The position numbers and the translations under genes were made by a program. A stretch of DNA of 64,000 nucleotides, from NCBI GenBank assembly GCA_015657535.1, contig JADHZB010000608.1, positions 21,188 through 85,187 on the forward strand, written 5' to 3'. Under the pieces are notes generated by a model that was not told the origin of the DNA, did no database searches, and was given only the letters and a program-made list of their open reading frames with translations. The stretch comes from Nephromyces sp. MM_2019. Its lineage: Eukaryota > Apicomplexa > Aconoidasida > Nephromycida. Below are positions 1 through 12,800 of this stretch, piece after piece (within the stretch, counting starts at the first letter, position 1; each line of letters starts with the position of its first letter).

Positions 1-119
1 AATAATTATTCAAATTATTTTGTAATTATAACAATAACCCTAAAGGAGATTTATTTTAATGTCCATATGTAAAGATATTAATGAATTAAGCTATAAACAC
101 ACTTAGCTAATTCATACTC

Positions 120-1124
120 TTATATAGTTAAGTATATTATATAACTTAGGGTATATATAGATATCATTCTACCGTTGATATCCATTGTGTAAAGTGAGAT
201 AAGACGTGTTTTTGGCCTTTCTCCATGTGAAACAAATTGTTGGTAATGATATATTCGATGTGTAATAAATGGTAAGATGTAGCTATTTATAAGATCTTCA
301 ATACAATGTAGAAAGTTATGAATTATTGTGAGTAATAAATCACACTCGTGTTCATGATTTTCATTATACAAATTTAGCCTGGAGTCATCTACTTCTTCAA
401 ATGACACATTTTTACCAACCGAGTCGCCCAATTCTGAGTTAATAGGAATTATACTTTTTTTTGATAAATTGGGTGTTAATTGATCACTTGTGATAGGATT
501 ACTGTCTGTTTTACAAGTGTCCAATCCCTCATTTAACTCTATTAGCTTAGTTAAATTCTCGTTGAAATCAATTAGCTGTGTTGATTTAGCTAATTCTGTT
601 AATTCATTTTCATCTTTAAAATCCCTAGTTTCTTGTAAATCATAAAATTCTAGCACATCTTTAAATCCAAGTTGGGTAAAGTTGTGATCCGTGTTATGGG
701 TTTTACTTTTGCCCAAATTAATATTTTCACTCACCTGTTGACTTGATGTGCGTGGAAAGTTTGTTGAATTATCTGGGTCTATTAAAAAGCTCTTTGTATT
801 TTCTATTGAGTCATCACCAATACCTAACTTATCGGCTTGTGGGATATAAAGTGGGGAAGAACCTTGAAGAAATTCTCTAGTACCTGAAGTTGGTTTAAAT
901 GCTGAATTTATATCAAATGATTTCTTAAGTTTGGTTTGTGGTCTCGTTAAATTTGATAAGTATTGTGTTACAATTGGGCTCGATAAGTCGTGTTCTATAG
1001 CACCCTGATTAGCTAATAAGTCTTTGTTTGGCGTGTATGTACTATTATCTTCTGTACTTTCCACTGGATGCTCATCAATCTGACCTAAATTAGGAATTGA
1101 TAATTTCAAATTTGTGTGTGACAT
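120..1124 (-). CDS. Hypothetical protein with possible ACDC-like C-terminal region
   Basis: Single open frame of 334 codons. The ATG at 1124 has an in-frame TGA a few codons upstream, so the start is well placed. The first 250 residues are hydrophilic, low-complexity and rich in Ser, Thr, Asn and Asp, with no signal peptide. From about residue 258 the character changes to a helical, hydrophobic block containing LHCIEDL, SYILPFI and IYHYQQFV. This resembles the start of the ACDC domain (AP2-coincident domain, usually C-terminal) of apicomplexans, in both spacing and the DL..xxLPxI pattern, but I judge this by eye only. The last about 20 residues look like intron read-through, so the real C-terminus may be spliced differently, possibly outside the window. 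The multi-AP2 gene lies upstream on the same strand. Function unknown. Confidence 0.7.
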   Translation of the reverse strand: MSHTNLKLSIPNLGQIDEHPVESTEDNSTYTPNKDLLANQGAIEHDLSSPIVTQYLSNLTRPQTKLKKSFDINSAFKPTSGTREFLQGSSPLYIPQADKLGIGDDSIENTKSFLIDPDNSTNFPRTSSQQVSENINLGKSKTHNTDHNFTQLGFKDVLEFYDLQETRDFKDENELTELAKSTQLIDFNENLTKLIELNEGLDTCKTDSNPITSDQLTPNLSKKSIIPINSELGDSVGKNVSFEEVDDSRLNLYNENHEHECDLLLTIIHNFLHCIEDLINSYILPFITHRIYHYQQFVSHGERPKTRLISLYTMDINGRMISIYTLSYIIYLTI

Positions 1125-2781
1125 CGCTAGGTTCCATCATTTTTACTATGAGCTCCTAAACATACATCCCGTTTGATATTCATTTCACTTTAATCACTTG
1201 ATTCCGGATCAAAATATCTTTTGATTTGAAATTTCGTCTTAGCCACTTTGTTATTACCAACTTTCTTATTTAGTTAATTTACGAGTCTTGCTTATATCTA
1301 TTTTTAAGAATAAACACACAGTGAATGAAAAATCTTTTTATAAGTTTGTTCTGTACACAATGAATACCAAGCATGATTGTAATGAATACTTCGGAAAAAT
1401 GAAAGATAGTCTTTATTTTACAAATAGGCTGTTACAGTGCAGCTAATAAAATGATCGATAAGCCTACATAATGAATGCTTGGAAGGAATTTTTTACTAAT
1501 ATATGAGTTTACAAATGCATAAAATTACTACTGAAATAGGTAAGGGGAAATATATACGTATATATGTCATATATAAAGTTATTCTTTTAAATGTGTGTGT
1601 AAATAATTTTCTAATCTTACCTACTGGTTTATTTTTTCCCAAAATTACTTTGAATGATTCACACGTTTGTAAATTTTTTTTCAAAATGAATTTACAGCCA
1701 ATTAGTTATAGCTTTTATTGGAAATTATTAATAAAATACTGTGACAAAGCTAATTCAAGCAATGTGAATATTAAATAGCTTAAAAATACAGCGAATATAC
1801 AATGGTTTATATATGTTTTGACCTTATGTTCTATAAATTTCTGTGTATAAATCCCAAGTCAATTAAATTTAAAAAACCAAATTTTTACTTCAAATATTTA
1901 TTATATGCAATAAAGTGTTGTTTTAAAACAAGAATGTTATAAAGATTCTTGGATTGATTTTAACTTTTTAATTCAATTACATTTGATGAATTAAATCGAA
2001 AAAATATATCAATACAAGCTTAAAAATAAATTTTTGTATTTTCCAATCTTTAATTCATGTTACTTCTGTGGTACTTATTAATTGGATGATTAAGCATGTA
2101 TATATGTAGCACGAGTATACATATATGAATAGTTATTCTATATTTTCAGCCCAAAATGATTAATTTAAGTGTAAATTAGCCTAATTTAACTTAAAAAGTT
2201 TAAGTAAATGATAATCCTAAGATTTCTAGTATAATAGCTAGAATTTTTTCTAGAAAATGAGTTATTCTATTTTTGGGCCTTTTTTAATAACATAAACAAT
2301 GGCTACATGTAAGGATTGTTTATCCATTCAAATTGTTGCTTTCATATATATATATATATATATATATGATGTAAAGGTGTACACAAAAATCAAATATATA
2401 CTAAAAAGAGTATATATATGAACATTAGATGAAGCATACATACTTGGAATTACAACACAACTATTCACATAATCTATAAGTGTAAATACTAAATAAATTT
2501 AAAAAATATTATTTACAGTAGGATATAATATTGGGTTTTTTGAATTAAAGGATATTTTCAAGTATAGACCATCAAAGATGGTGTGCGTGGTTATGTTCTT
2601 GAAATTAAAATCATTTTATAGAAATCAAAAATTTCTTTTTATCTCCACTCCCTAATTTCATAAAAATACAAAAATTATACACACAAGAGATTATATTCTT
2701 AGGAATTTTTCAGAGATTAATTATAAAAGTTATCTAGCAGCTTAATAGAATTTATGTATGGGTGGTGTCTGCCTGTAAGAC
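1125..2781. other. Intergenic, AT-rich
   Basis: No convincing coding exon was found on either strand. The longest frame, on the plus strand around 1503-1778, has intron-like composition and no recognisable motif. A (TA)n run sits near 2344-2367. This stretch presumably holds the 3' end of the AP2 gene and the promoter of the gene ending at 120. Confidence 0.5.
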
Positions 2782-5700
2782 TTAGGGAATTTTGATACAA
2801 CTAAAATTCCCTTTATTTGTAATTGATTGATCAGGAGTGGAGATAGAGCTAGAGTTTCTAGTGAATGATAAGGAATGGTTTAAGTCTTTATCATATTGTG
2901 ACTTTCCTTGGTGTAATGAGGTCATCTTACTAGATGGTGTAGTCTCAGTTTGAGCTTGATCAGAGTCATCTATAGTTTCAATATCTTGATCAAAAAAGTT
3001 TTTATCGAATTTAAAAGCTTGATCAAAAGTAGTTACGTCTTCATCTCTATCAGAAGAAATGAGAGAGCTCCTTTTATTCGTAAAATCATTTGAGTTATGG
3101 TCACCACTTTTGACTTGTGAAGATGTGTCCGTTTGATAAATTGAGCCCTCAGATTTCACTATCGAGTATTCATCATTACTTATAGCAACGTTTGGAGAGA
3201 GTTCCTCGAGTTTTGCTTTGTATCTGAGTGCATCTTCTTTAGCACTGTCTGCGTTTGGGCCATTAAATTTGAAGGATTTAGAGTATGATATACCATCTTG
3301 GGTCCAATAAACTTCCCATGCACCCTCTTCATTACCTTTGGGGGGGAGGAACTTCATAATAGGTATTCTCTTATTGCCTCTAGTTTTAGCCAGGCCTTGG
3401 TTTTCCTTATCCAATCGCAACTGTTCAGCCTTTTTTTTGGCTCCTTCAAAACCATGTTGATTGATGTGGAAATTGTGAACTTTGACTTTCTGAGCTTCCC
3501 TATCAGACCAACGGCAAATCCATGCCTTTTCGCGCTTGCTATAATGTACACCTTTGACGTTAGACATGGGGTGATCGGGGTCAGATGTTCGTTTCCATAT
3601 CTTCGGTCCATCTTCTTGAAGCATCTTTATGTGCTCAGAGGTATCAAGAGCATTTGTGGAAGTTGTTGAAGTTGCCTTATGATTTTTACGCTTCTTATAA
3701 GGCCTTTTCACTTTGATAAGGTGAGCGGATTGGTTATCATGAACTTTATTGGCTTTAGAAATTAAATGAGAGTTTAAATCCTTGGGCTTTATTGTTTTCT
3801 TAGGTGTCTCATTAACCATCCCCGAGCATGGTTTGTATTTCATTTTGTAAGGGTGGTCCTTTTCTAGTATTTTACGGAGTATTGAGCTCTCTTGAATTGA
3901 AAGTTTTGGACCTGAACCCCAGTCTGTTGGTTCTTCACCACCCAACTCTTCCACTCTCCTTTTATAAATAATTGCGAGATTCTTAGCTTTTTCCCAGCCA
4001 TACTTACTTATGTTAAAATACTTATTTCTGCGCACTTGTTTACTCTCTATCCAAAAAGTGACTCTCCAACAGTGCCTTGATCTTTCGTAAGCTATACCAT
4101 GTTCATTTCCATCATAATATTGGGTTAAGAGATGTTGTTCGGAATCCTCTAGTTTCTGCCCGGCAAGCTGTCTAGCTTTTTCATATCCAAAAATCTGAGC
4201 GGAAATTCTTTCAAGTGTGGTAGATTGGGGAGATAAAGGGATTAATACACACCAACTCTTTGTTTCATGTTCCCAATATATTTCACGCTGATTGTCAACT
4301 CGATCTTGAAAAATATTCTTAATGTCATGTTGCTTGGTGGATGATATAGTATTATTCTTCTTTGAATCCGTGCGTAGATCAGATTGTGCAATGGATGATG
4401 CCTATATTTAATATACAAAAAGAATTTGAATTGTATGTGCAATTATTTAGAAGGTTACATAAACTATATCACAAGAATCTTTTATGAATCGATATAATTC
4501 CATCTGTGGTATTGTAGTACAGTGAAAGTATTGTTAAAAATAGAATTGTAATAAAATTACCTGTGTTGTAGCTTCTTTTGTGGGTTTCCTTGGTCTACCT
4601 CTACCACGATGTATTGTAGTAGGTCGTTTATTTACTTTATTGTGATGTTTTTCATAGTTTGTGTTAGATTTATTTGCATTCATAGATTGTACCATTGCCT
4701 CTATTTTACTGTGGTAGAAATTCTCAGCTAATTGCTTAGCACATTCAAAACCATATTGTGAGACAGAGAATGATCTCTGTAAACAACGACCATTCACAAC
4801 CCAAGCAGCAATCCATCTGCCCATCTCCATGAAGGATAGTGTGTAGTCTGTTTTGTCAAGGAATACTCCCCCATTAACAGTGTTTTGAGCAGATTGTATT
4901 GTAGTTGAATTGCTCGTGGTTTGTTCACTAGGATGATGGGTGTTATATGTTTCATTTTTAGTACCCATTGGCCTTTCTTGTTCTATTATCCCTGTAGGTT
5001 TCCATTTCTTTGGCTTCTTCTGTGAAGGATCAGCCCTTGTATACTTTCGTTTTATATGGACTTGTCCTTTTGGCTCGGTTTTCCTACCAAGGGAGTTTTT
5101 TGATATTCCTTCACGATTTTTAGTGTTCGGATCGATGTTGTTATTTTTCTGGTGTTGTTCAAATTCAGGTGTTTGAACCTTTGCCTCACCGACTACACCT
5201 TGTCGGTTGTATTCACGTGGAGCCATTTTCCTGTTGAGCAAGTTTATGGCCATTTCTCTTGCCTTCTCATTGCCAAATTGGGCACACGAAAAGCGCTTCT
5301 TGAGATTCTTACTACCCTGTTTAGTTGTCCAAGAACACTCCCAATATAATTTCTTACCCTCATTGACTAATGTAACTCTATAATTGGGTGATTGTGCACT
5401 TGCATTTTCACTTGTATTTACATGGTTAATTTCAGTTGTGATGCTTTTCTGAGGTTTAGAGTGCGAATTAAGTAACTTGGCATTCTTTGGTGCTCCATTC
5501 TTATTGGTTGGTGAATCCGATTGCTTTATATTCTTCTCGTGGGTAGGTGAGGTTTTGCCAATCGAGTTTGTTGGTGACTGTTGTTTGCTATCATTATCGG
5601 GTTCACCTTGGGAGTCGAGTGTTGAAAAAGAAGCCAAAATATCAAGGAGTCCCTGTGCAGCATTGCGGGTGGATTGAATTAATTGATTGTCAGTAATTGC

Positions 5701-5967
5701 ATTTAAATCTGAACTGATTTCAGTGAAGAGATTCTTGTGTGGTGTACTATCAAATCCAGAGAGATGTGCTACGTTGTTGCGTTCACTCTGTGCAACCTCA
5801 TCCTGGGATGTATGTTCATCATCGACTGAGTTCTGATTAGTTTGAATGAGATATTGTCTGTCTTGTTCTTCTCTGTTCTGCTTCTTAGCAAATTTTGCTC
5901 CTTTAATTTCAAGCCGTTTACCAAGGTGGTCTAATCTTTTCAGGACTCTGACCAAAGTTTTATCCAT
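2782..5967 (-). CDS. ApiAP2-type protein with about six AP2 domains and an AT-hook
   Basis: Two exons, 5967-4561 and 4401-2782, joined by a 159-nt phase-0 GT..AG intron, give about 1008 residues. Six AP2-like units share the aromatic-Trp strand, a basic loop and a C-terminal YGxExA(K/R)xLA helix. They lie at about 196-247, 366-424, 508-556 (degenerate), 565-624, 747-801 and 814-870 (last one weak). An AT-hook with core GRGRPRK lies at about 454-462, between units 2 and 3, and two Lys/Arg-rich stretches (RKYTR, RPYKKRK) may be nuclear signals. The fourth unit spans HCWRVTFW and ISKYGWEKAKNLA. The third and fourth only become visible once the intron is removed. AP2 domains in apicomplexans bind DNA and mostly act as transcription factors, so a nuclear regulatory role is inferred. 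The first ATG opens a basic, coiled N-terminus. The linkers are Asn/Ser/Thr-rich. Confidence 0.95.
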
Positions 5968-6898
5968 AAGGACTTTATCCCAGAAAAGTCTAAGGAATAT
6001 AGTATGAAATGTGTGGGTTATATGGTGTATTTGTATGCATAATGAGTTAAGGTGTCGGGTTATAAGTGTTTGAGTATTAACAAGTTTTGTATGCTTTTAT
6101 TAGGATGATTTATATTTAGATCTAAAACTTAAGTTATTGTGTACATGTGAGAGGGAATAGAAAAGATATATGAGATAATCCATTTGTTCATGTTATTAAA
6201 TCGTATATAAAGATGCTACGTTAGATGGTGCATTTAAAAAAATTGCTGAACTGTAATTAGAAATAATTTATAAAGTGGTGATTGAGATATTAGCTTGCTA
6301 TAATCATCCCACCCAATGATTTAATTTGATAGTCTCATACAATTTATAAATTGAACTCACCTATTAATATAAATTTAAACATAAGATAGCCATTGAAAGT
6401 GACTCTTGCTTATAAAGGGATAAGTAGAAGATATTTTATAGCCTTGTAAAATTAGTGATTTGAGATGTGTAAGATTATTTGCTTTATATATCACTATTTA
6501 TATATCATAAATTCATCTAAATCATAGTGTATATATAGAGATATCAAATTAATAGTTTAAAAATTTATATAGTGTGTTATTAATCAATAACATATGCTAT
6601 AATAGAGTCAACACACGCTTTAAAATATAAAAACTTGATAATTTTTTAAGCTTAAATAGTTCCAAAGGTGGTTTATCATTTATGTGTGGATGTTATGTTT
6701 ATCTAAATTGATAAGAGCAAAATTGAATACTTATAGCATTTTGTACACACACAGTGCTATATATACATTTACACCCAAAACACATGCCCTATATCTAGAC
6801 ATCCAGGATATAAAAAATGTTTATATACACATAAAAAACATGTTCCATCACTCCCTTGAACTTACATTGCTTGAGTTTCCAACTTTTAAATTGTCCAA

Positions 6899-6935
6899 TG
6901 AATTGCTGTAATTGTTTTAAAATCACAGCAATTCA
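6899..6935. repeat. Inverted repeat, 11-bp arms
   Basis: Arms TGAATTGCTGT at 6899-6909 and ACAGCAATTCA at 6925-6935 are perfect complements around a 15-nt spacer. Seen directly in the sequence. It lies in the intergenic region, and its role is unknown. Confidence 0.7.
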
Positions 6936-8243
6936 AACATTCGAATCAGGGTGATTCAATATATGTGTGTAAAGCCTAACTAGAGACCACTACACACTAT
7001 TATAGATGATGGCATAAAAAATATTCATATACATCACACACATTAAGAATTGTAGGCAAAATTTAGTAATTTAAACAATTTTTCGAATTTAAGTTCTTAC
7101 AGGGCTAACACCTTTTATTATTACTTATCTATGCCATGAGCCAATTTAATTACCTATTTATGATATGTGTGTGTGTTTATGTGAAGTAAGAGTATATGTG
7201 GTGTGCGTGAGAATGTGATGTGTGTCCTATTTGTATGTATATAATGTGTGTGTGTATATAGTGTTGGTGTATATACAGTGTGTGTGTCTTTATGATGTTT
7301 GTTTATGGTTTTTTGTGATGTTTATTTGTTGATGTGTATATGAGGTGTGTATTTGAGAGTAAAAGTGTAGCAAAATAGTTGTATACGTATAAATGTGTGA
7401 GTGTTATAAGTGAGTAAAGTATGTGTGGTGTTTGGGTGGCTAATATGTGTATATGTATGTGTGGTGATTGTTGGTGGATGTATTTTGTGTAATACAACAC
7501 ACACATCCATATATATATATATCTATGTGTTGTTGTGTGCTTGAAAGTGTGGATAAATGAGTAAAGGCTTACTAGGTATGTAATTTATAATTTATATAAG
7601 AGATAAGGTGTGAATTTTTGATGATCATGTTAGAAAAAAAATGTGCAAATCAAACAAACTGATCTATATACAACAAAGTTTTTTTAAGAGTATAAATGAG
7701 GTAAAAGGGTGTGTAAAAAATAAACTTTATAAATTGTTGGGAGGTGAATATGAGAAAATCAGAAATTATACAAAAAACATGCAATTTGAGGGGGAGAATT
7801 ATATGTGTGTGTGCTTGTATGTATATGTAAAAGTTTGTGTACATGTGTATGTTTGACTTGTAAATGTTTGGCGACTAAAATTTAGTTATATTTTCATATA
7901 AAATTCCCTATTATCAAGATTTCATTTTAGTTTTTATTTTATTTTTGTCAACCTAATTTATTTCAAATCATTTTATCTATTTTAGCATGCACACCTGATA
8001 TAGGGGGCACTATACACACATACACACACAAAATTATGAGCATACTAATACACACAAATAGCTTATATAGATATTATATTAAGGTATGTGTGTGTGTGTT
8101 TTTATTATATGTATATATATTAATTATGTTTTTTATTTATAATTGAAAAAATTAAATTTATTTAATTATATCAAAACTATATAAGATAAAAGATAACACA
8201 TCTACATAATTTATTCAGACACTACTACTACATAAATCTATAT

Positions 8244-8337
8244 ACACATAATTTTTTCTCATATAGCACATCCAACACGCACACACGCATACACATAATT
8301 TTTTCTCATATAGCACATCCAACACGCACACACGCAC
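8244..8337. repeat. 47-bp direct tandem duplication
   Basis: Two adjacent 47-bp copies (8244-8290 and 8291-8337) differ only at the final base. Each begins ACACATAATTTTTTCTC and ends in a CA-rich stretch. The near identity suggests a recent slippage event in the AP2-PP2C intergenic region. Confidence 0.9.
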
Positions 8338-9806
8338 GCAAATAAATCTACACAAACTTGTACAGTTACCAAAGGCTACCTAAAACGCTCGTCTCAGATA
8401 AATACATTACTTTGTTTTTTATTTTTTATAATTCGTTTGATGTGGATGGTGACTATGTGATAGGGTGTGTTGATTTCTCGTAGTATGTTTCAGATGTTAT
8501 ATATGTGTGTGATGTGTTTGTGTTGTGTGTGTGTTGTGAGTGAACTATATGTACATAAGGTACCTTTATAGGTGTGGACGTGTTGATGTGTAAGTATGTT
8601 GGTGTGGAGGTGATGTGTGGGTATATATGCTCTTGTGTTTGTATTTGTGTATGCTACTTCCACAAAAACTAAAAGTATTTGTATTAATTAAATTAAGTTG
8701 CTAAATTATATAAAAATTACTAAGTAAAAATAATAGAAAATAAAAGTAAATGTTAAAGATTTGCAATTTTATGTCTTTCTACATCTTGAATGATATGCTT
8801 TACAAAGTATTTCGAAACAATTCAATTGCAAAAGTTTTACAAAAGCATCACTTTTTATTTTAATATACAATAACCAAAAAATACATTTAGGTACCCAATT
8901 CTTTATATTCTAATACATATGTTGAATATCTATGTGTGAGTATACAAAGCGAGTATGTATGCATCTCTTAATAGGATTCTGGCTACACATATTTTAGATA
9001 CATTTATTTATCTTGGTGTGTTTTATGTTTTACGCAAGTTTTATGAGGTTTAATTAAGCAAAATTAAGTTTAAGTGTGTTATAACGGTTTTAACACCCTG
9101 ATAAGTAGGTGTTATAATTTACTCGAAATTTGAAATCTCTTGTTTATATTTTAATTGTAAAAAGTGTGTAAACACAATTAGCAAATGCTTGAGTGAAATT
9201 TATCCTTGTAAATCAACAAATCAAAAACTGTCTTAATTATTGCTTTGTAAATTAAAAATAGTTTGAAATCGTTTGTTTGGATAAATTAAGAAAATAATTA
9301 GATATAAGTGCTAGTCAAACTAGATTTGCATTTGAAAAGCATCAAATTTTGTGAAATAAATTTTATCAAATTGATTAATTTTCAAGTCACTAGAAAATCT
9401 CACATAGAACGGATTGTAAATTATTTTTAAAACGTTATACTTAATCCTTAAAAAACTTAAAAGTGTGAAAACATTAGACATTTGAAACGTATAGCTTATT
9501 TAGTTACTTTCCAACTTTATATATAACAAAACATCACACACGAACGTACACAGAATTATTCTTCACCAACAAAATATAAACACCGAGACACTCTCACACA
9601 GTAGACATTTCCTAAATCATCCTAGGCCAATCTGGCACGCACCTAGCATGCTATATGCGGACACAATCATTTGCTTACACAATTACACGAACATTTACCC
9701 AAGAATTACAATGATGGTTAATTAAAATTATAGATTTCATGTAGTTATTAAAAATCTTCAGCCTCGGGCCTAACTTGTCTAAAGATTTCTATTTAATTCC
9801 CAAAAA

Positions 9807-12800
9807 ATGGCTAACCGAATTAAGAATACTTTCTGCAATTGTTACAATGAACTAAAGCAATCTTACTATTCCACACCTCGAAAGAACCTCATCTCATACC
9901 TCATTGCACACAAAAACAATCATAAAGATGGAGAACATCATTTACCACAGCCATGTATACGAACAATCTCAGAAAATCAGAGGAAAATTAATGGATATCT
10001 TAAAAATTACCATCTAGTGAGTATGCATACACCACAAAAAGATATGCCCATCGCATTTAGTGGACGCATACACAATTCAAATTACCTCGAATCACATATA
10101 AGAACATCTACATACCTAAACCCAACAACCCAGGGTAGCATGGGAGGCTACTGTACATACTCCAGCCACAAAAATGCTTTAGCCAACACCATCCTGAGGC
10201 ACAATTATCAACAATCCTCTCAAGACTACTTAAATTACAAACTATTGGTAGCAGCATGTGCAGGACTTTTTTTTACAGCCTACGAGATTGATAATTTAAC
10301 CAATACACCTCTGACCCAAATAGGTCTTCCCCTACAAAGACTCTATGACTTCTTTATTAGATTTACAAAAACTTCCTTAGCTTATATGGAAATTGTAAGA
10401 ATATATCAATCTTCATTGAATTCGAACCTACACACCATCAAGTGTGAACAAATCCCGAAATTCAATTCTTCATACGATGAGCCTACAAAACCCAAGTCAT
10501 TTACTGGGAAGCTCAACAACATATCCATATCGGCGGATCAAGCTGCCTCAAATTCTCCGATTGAAGATAGGTTTCAGATCACTTTTGAGAGAATAAATAA
10601 TAAAGAAGTTATCATAGCCTCTGTTATTGATGGCCACAGTGGATTTATTGCTGGTTAGATTCTTTATACAAGAGAAATAATAATTTTGTGTGCATGCATA
10701 TTTTATGCACATTACGAGTGTATTGAGAATTTATGTATGTCTTTATACACTGTAGCTTTGGAATCGTATGAATTTTATGTTGTTTATTTTGAAGAGAATT
10801 TCATAAATGTACTTTCATTTGAGGTTCAAATACTTGATTGTGCATTTCACTGTATAATTTGTAATTATCCACTTTTAATTATCTCAGCGGAATTTATTTG
10901 TAAAAACATTGCTCAATATGTTATAAAAGCATATAAGGATAGCTACTTCAAGTTCTCAGAGGGTTTAATTCATTATTTTAACGAATTGGTAATATGATTT
11001 ATGCATAGAGGCTTTTATGCCTTTTGTGTGTACCTATTTACAGGCTAAGAGAACTGATGTATATGCATTTAAAGGCATATCATGTGTGTGGGCTTGTTTG
11101 ATATAGATGTAAATCAGCGTGCTATATATTTTATGAATTGCACGATTAAATGAAATTATATTCGAATTTCTCATTTCGAAATTTTAACACTCATAGGATA
11201 AAGCACTTGAAAAATTCTTAGTAGAAACAACATCAAATCCCTCCAAGGTTATATTTTAAACTCTTTGTAATTGATACATTCACACACTATTACCTCTTCA
11301 ATCTTTAAATTAATTTATTCCTTTATTTTTGTATATAAATAATTACGTTATGGTCTGTGATTTTTTTTTTTAAATATTGTGTATTATTAACAACTGAGCT
11401 ATCATTTTGTGTGTGTGTAACACAAGCTTACAACTTATGATTATACATACCTAAATGCGAGGTGTTTATGTAGAATATCTGCGAGCAATATTCGCATTAT
11501 TTGTCAATATAAAATGCTTATGTGTTGAATAAAATGTTTTGTGCTTGTAAATCTACATTGTGATTACATTCAAGGTAACATATGACTACAACATTTTTTC
11601 ATAGGGTGGAGCTTGTGCTATTACTGTGACTATCGATGATGAATTCATAACTGTGGCCAACACAGGCGATTGTATGGCAGTACTGAGCACACAAAACAAA
11701 GTTGTAAAAATGAATCCAGTTCACAAGTACTCACCTAAATTTCTTACCATTTAAATTTATTAAATCCTAAGCAAAAAGGCTGTATTTCATACGTATACTA
11801 ATTGATGGAATGTGTATATACTGTCCACACAATTGACATATTGTTTGCAATGGAGATTAAAGTTTAGACCATATTCCTTTATATCAAATAAAACAGTGCA
11901 AATGACCCAATAGAAAGAAAAAAAGTACTAGAATCGCATCCAAATGAAGAAGATGCAGTATGTTATTATATGTAACATAAAGATTTCCTAGTTCGATAAT
12001 AAAATATTATAAATATCAACTATTCAATAAAGCTGTTATACAAATCTAGTTTTAATTACTCTATAAACAGAATGGCTTGAATGTTTGACTACTTATATGA
12101 TGTATATGTGCACTCATACTATCTTAATGTAAAATTTTAACATTTTGGAAAGAAAAAATTAATATTACCATAAAAAAAATCAGACTACTTAAATACTATT
12201 TTATAAATTTTGTTTCTTGGAATTATATTATGACTGAAATTTATTTGTACTCTATTTTACTTACTAAATATAGCATTCTAATCATAAACACAATCTAAAT
12301 CATCAGCAAAGCATTCTGGTTAAATTTATTTTTTTATATTGGATAAAATTTTCTTCAAAGTATACACATATATACTTTTATTCACTACTTTAATAACCTT
12401 AAACACAGCACACATCTAATTGCACCATTGCACACCAAACAGGTTTACTGCAAACATTCATGGGCAGGTAAAAAGGCTCCTACCTCAGCATATGAGAAAA
12501 CTCTTAGTGCCATAGGGATGGGCCAAACAGAGGTATTTTACTCAGGTTGTTATGTGAAAAATGCACTAAACCCAACACGTTCATTTGGTGATTTCTTTTT
12601 AAAAGATGAGAAATATGCTTACAATAAGAAAAATGAAAGGTATGTAAGAAGTGCTTCACATGAAAACTTCTCATTTTATTATTTTCTTATATTCTCTAGA
12701 TATAGAGTTTCCAAACCATTTTCATTCCCCTACATTACAGCTGAACCAGAGGTATGAATTTAATATCTTACACATTACAAGTGACATTGAAATGAATCTC

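Larger units (their letters stand above)
5968..9806. other. Intergenic region dense in TG/CA and TA repeats
   Basis: About 3.8 kb with no supported gene. It holds TG-rich stretches (about 7150-7560 and 8440-8660), scattered CA runs, a 47-bp tandem duplication and one 11-bp inverted repeat. Open frames here encode only repeat translations such as His-Thr runs. It separates the divergently transcribed AP2 and PP2C genes, so both promoters should lie within it, but no specific element can be called. Confidence 0.5.

Noticed and set aside
3298..5677. Plus-strand frames opposite the AP2 gene
   Set aside because: Antisense shadows of a well-supported coding sequence.
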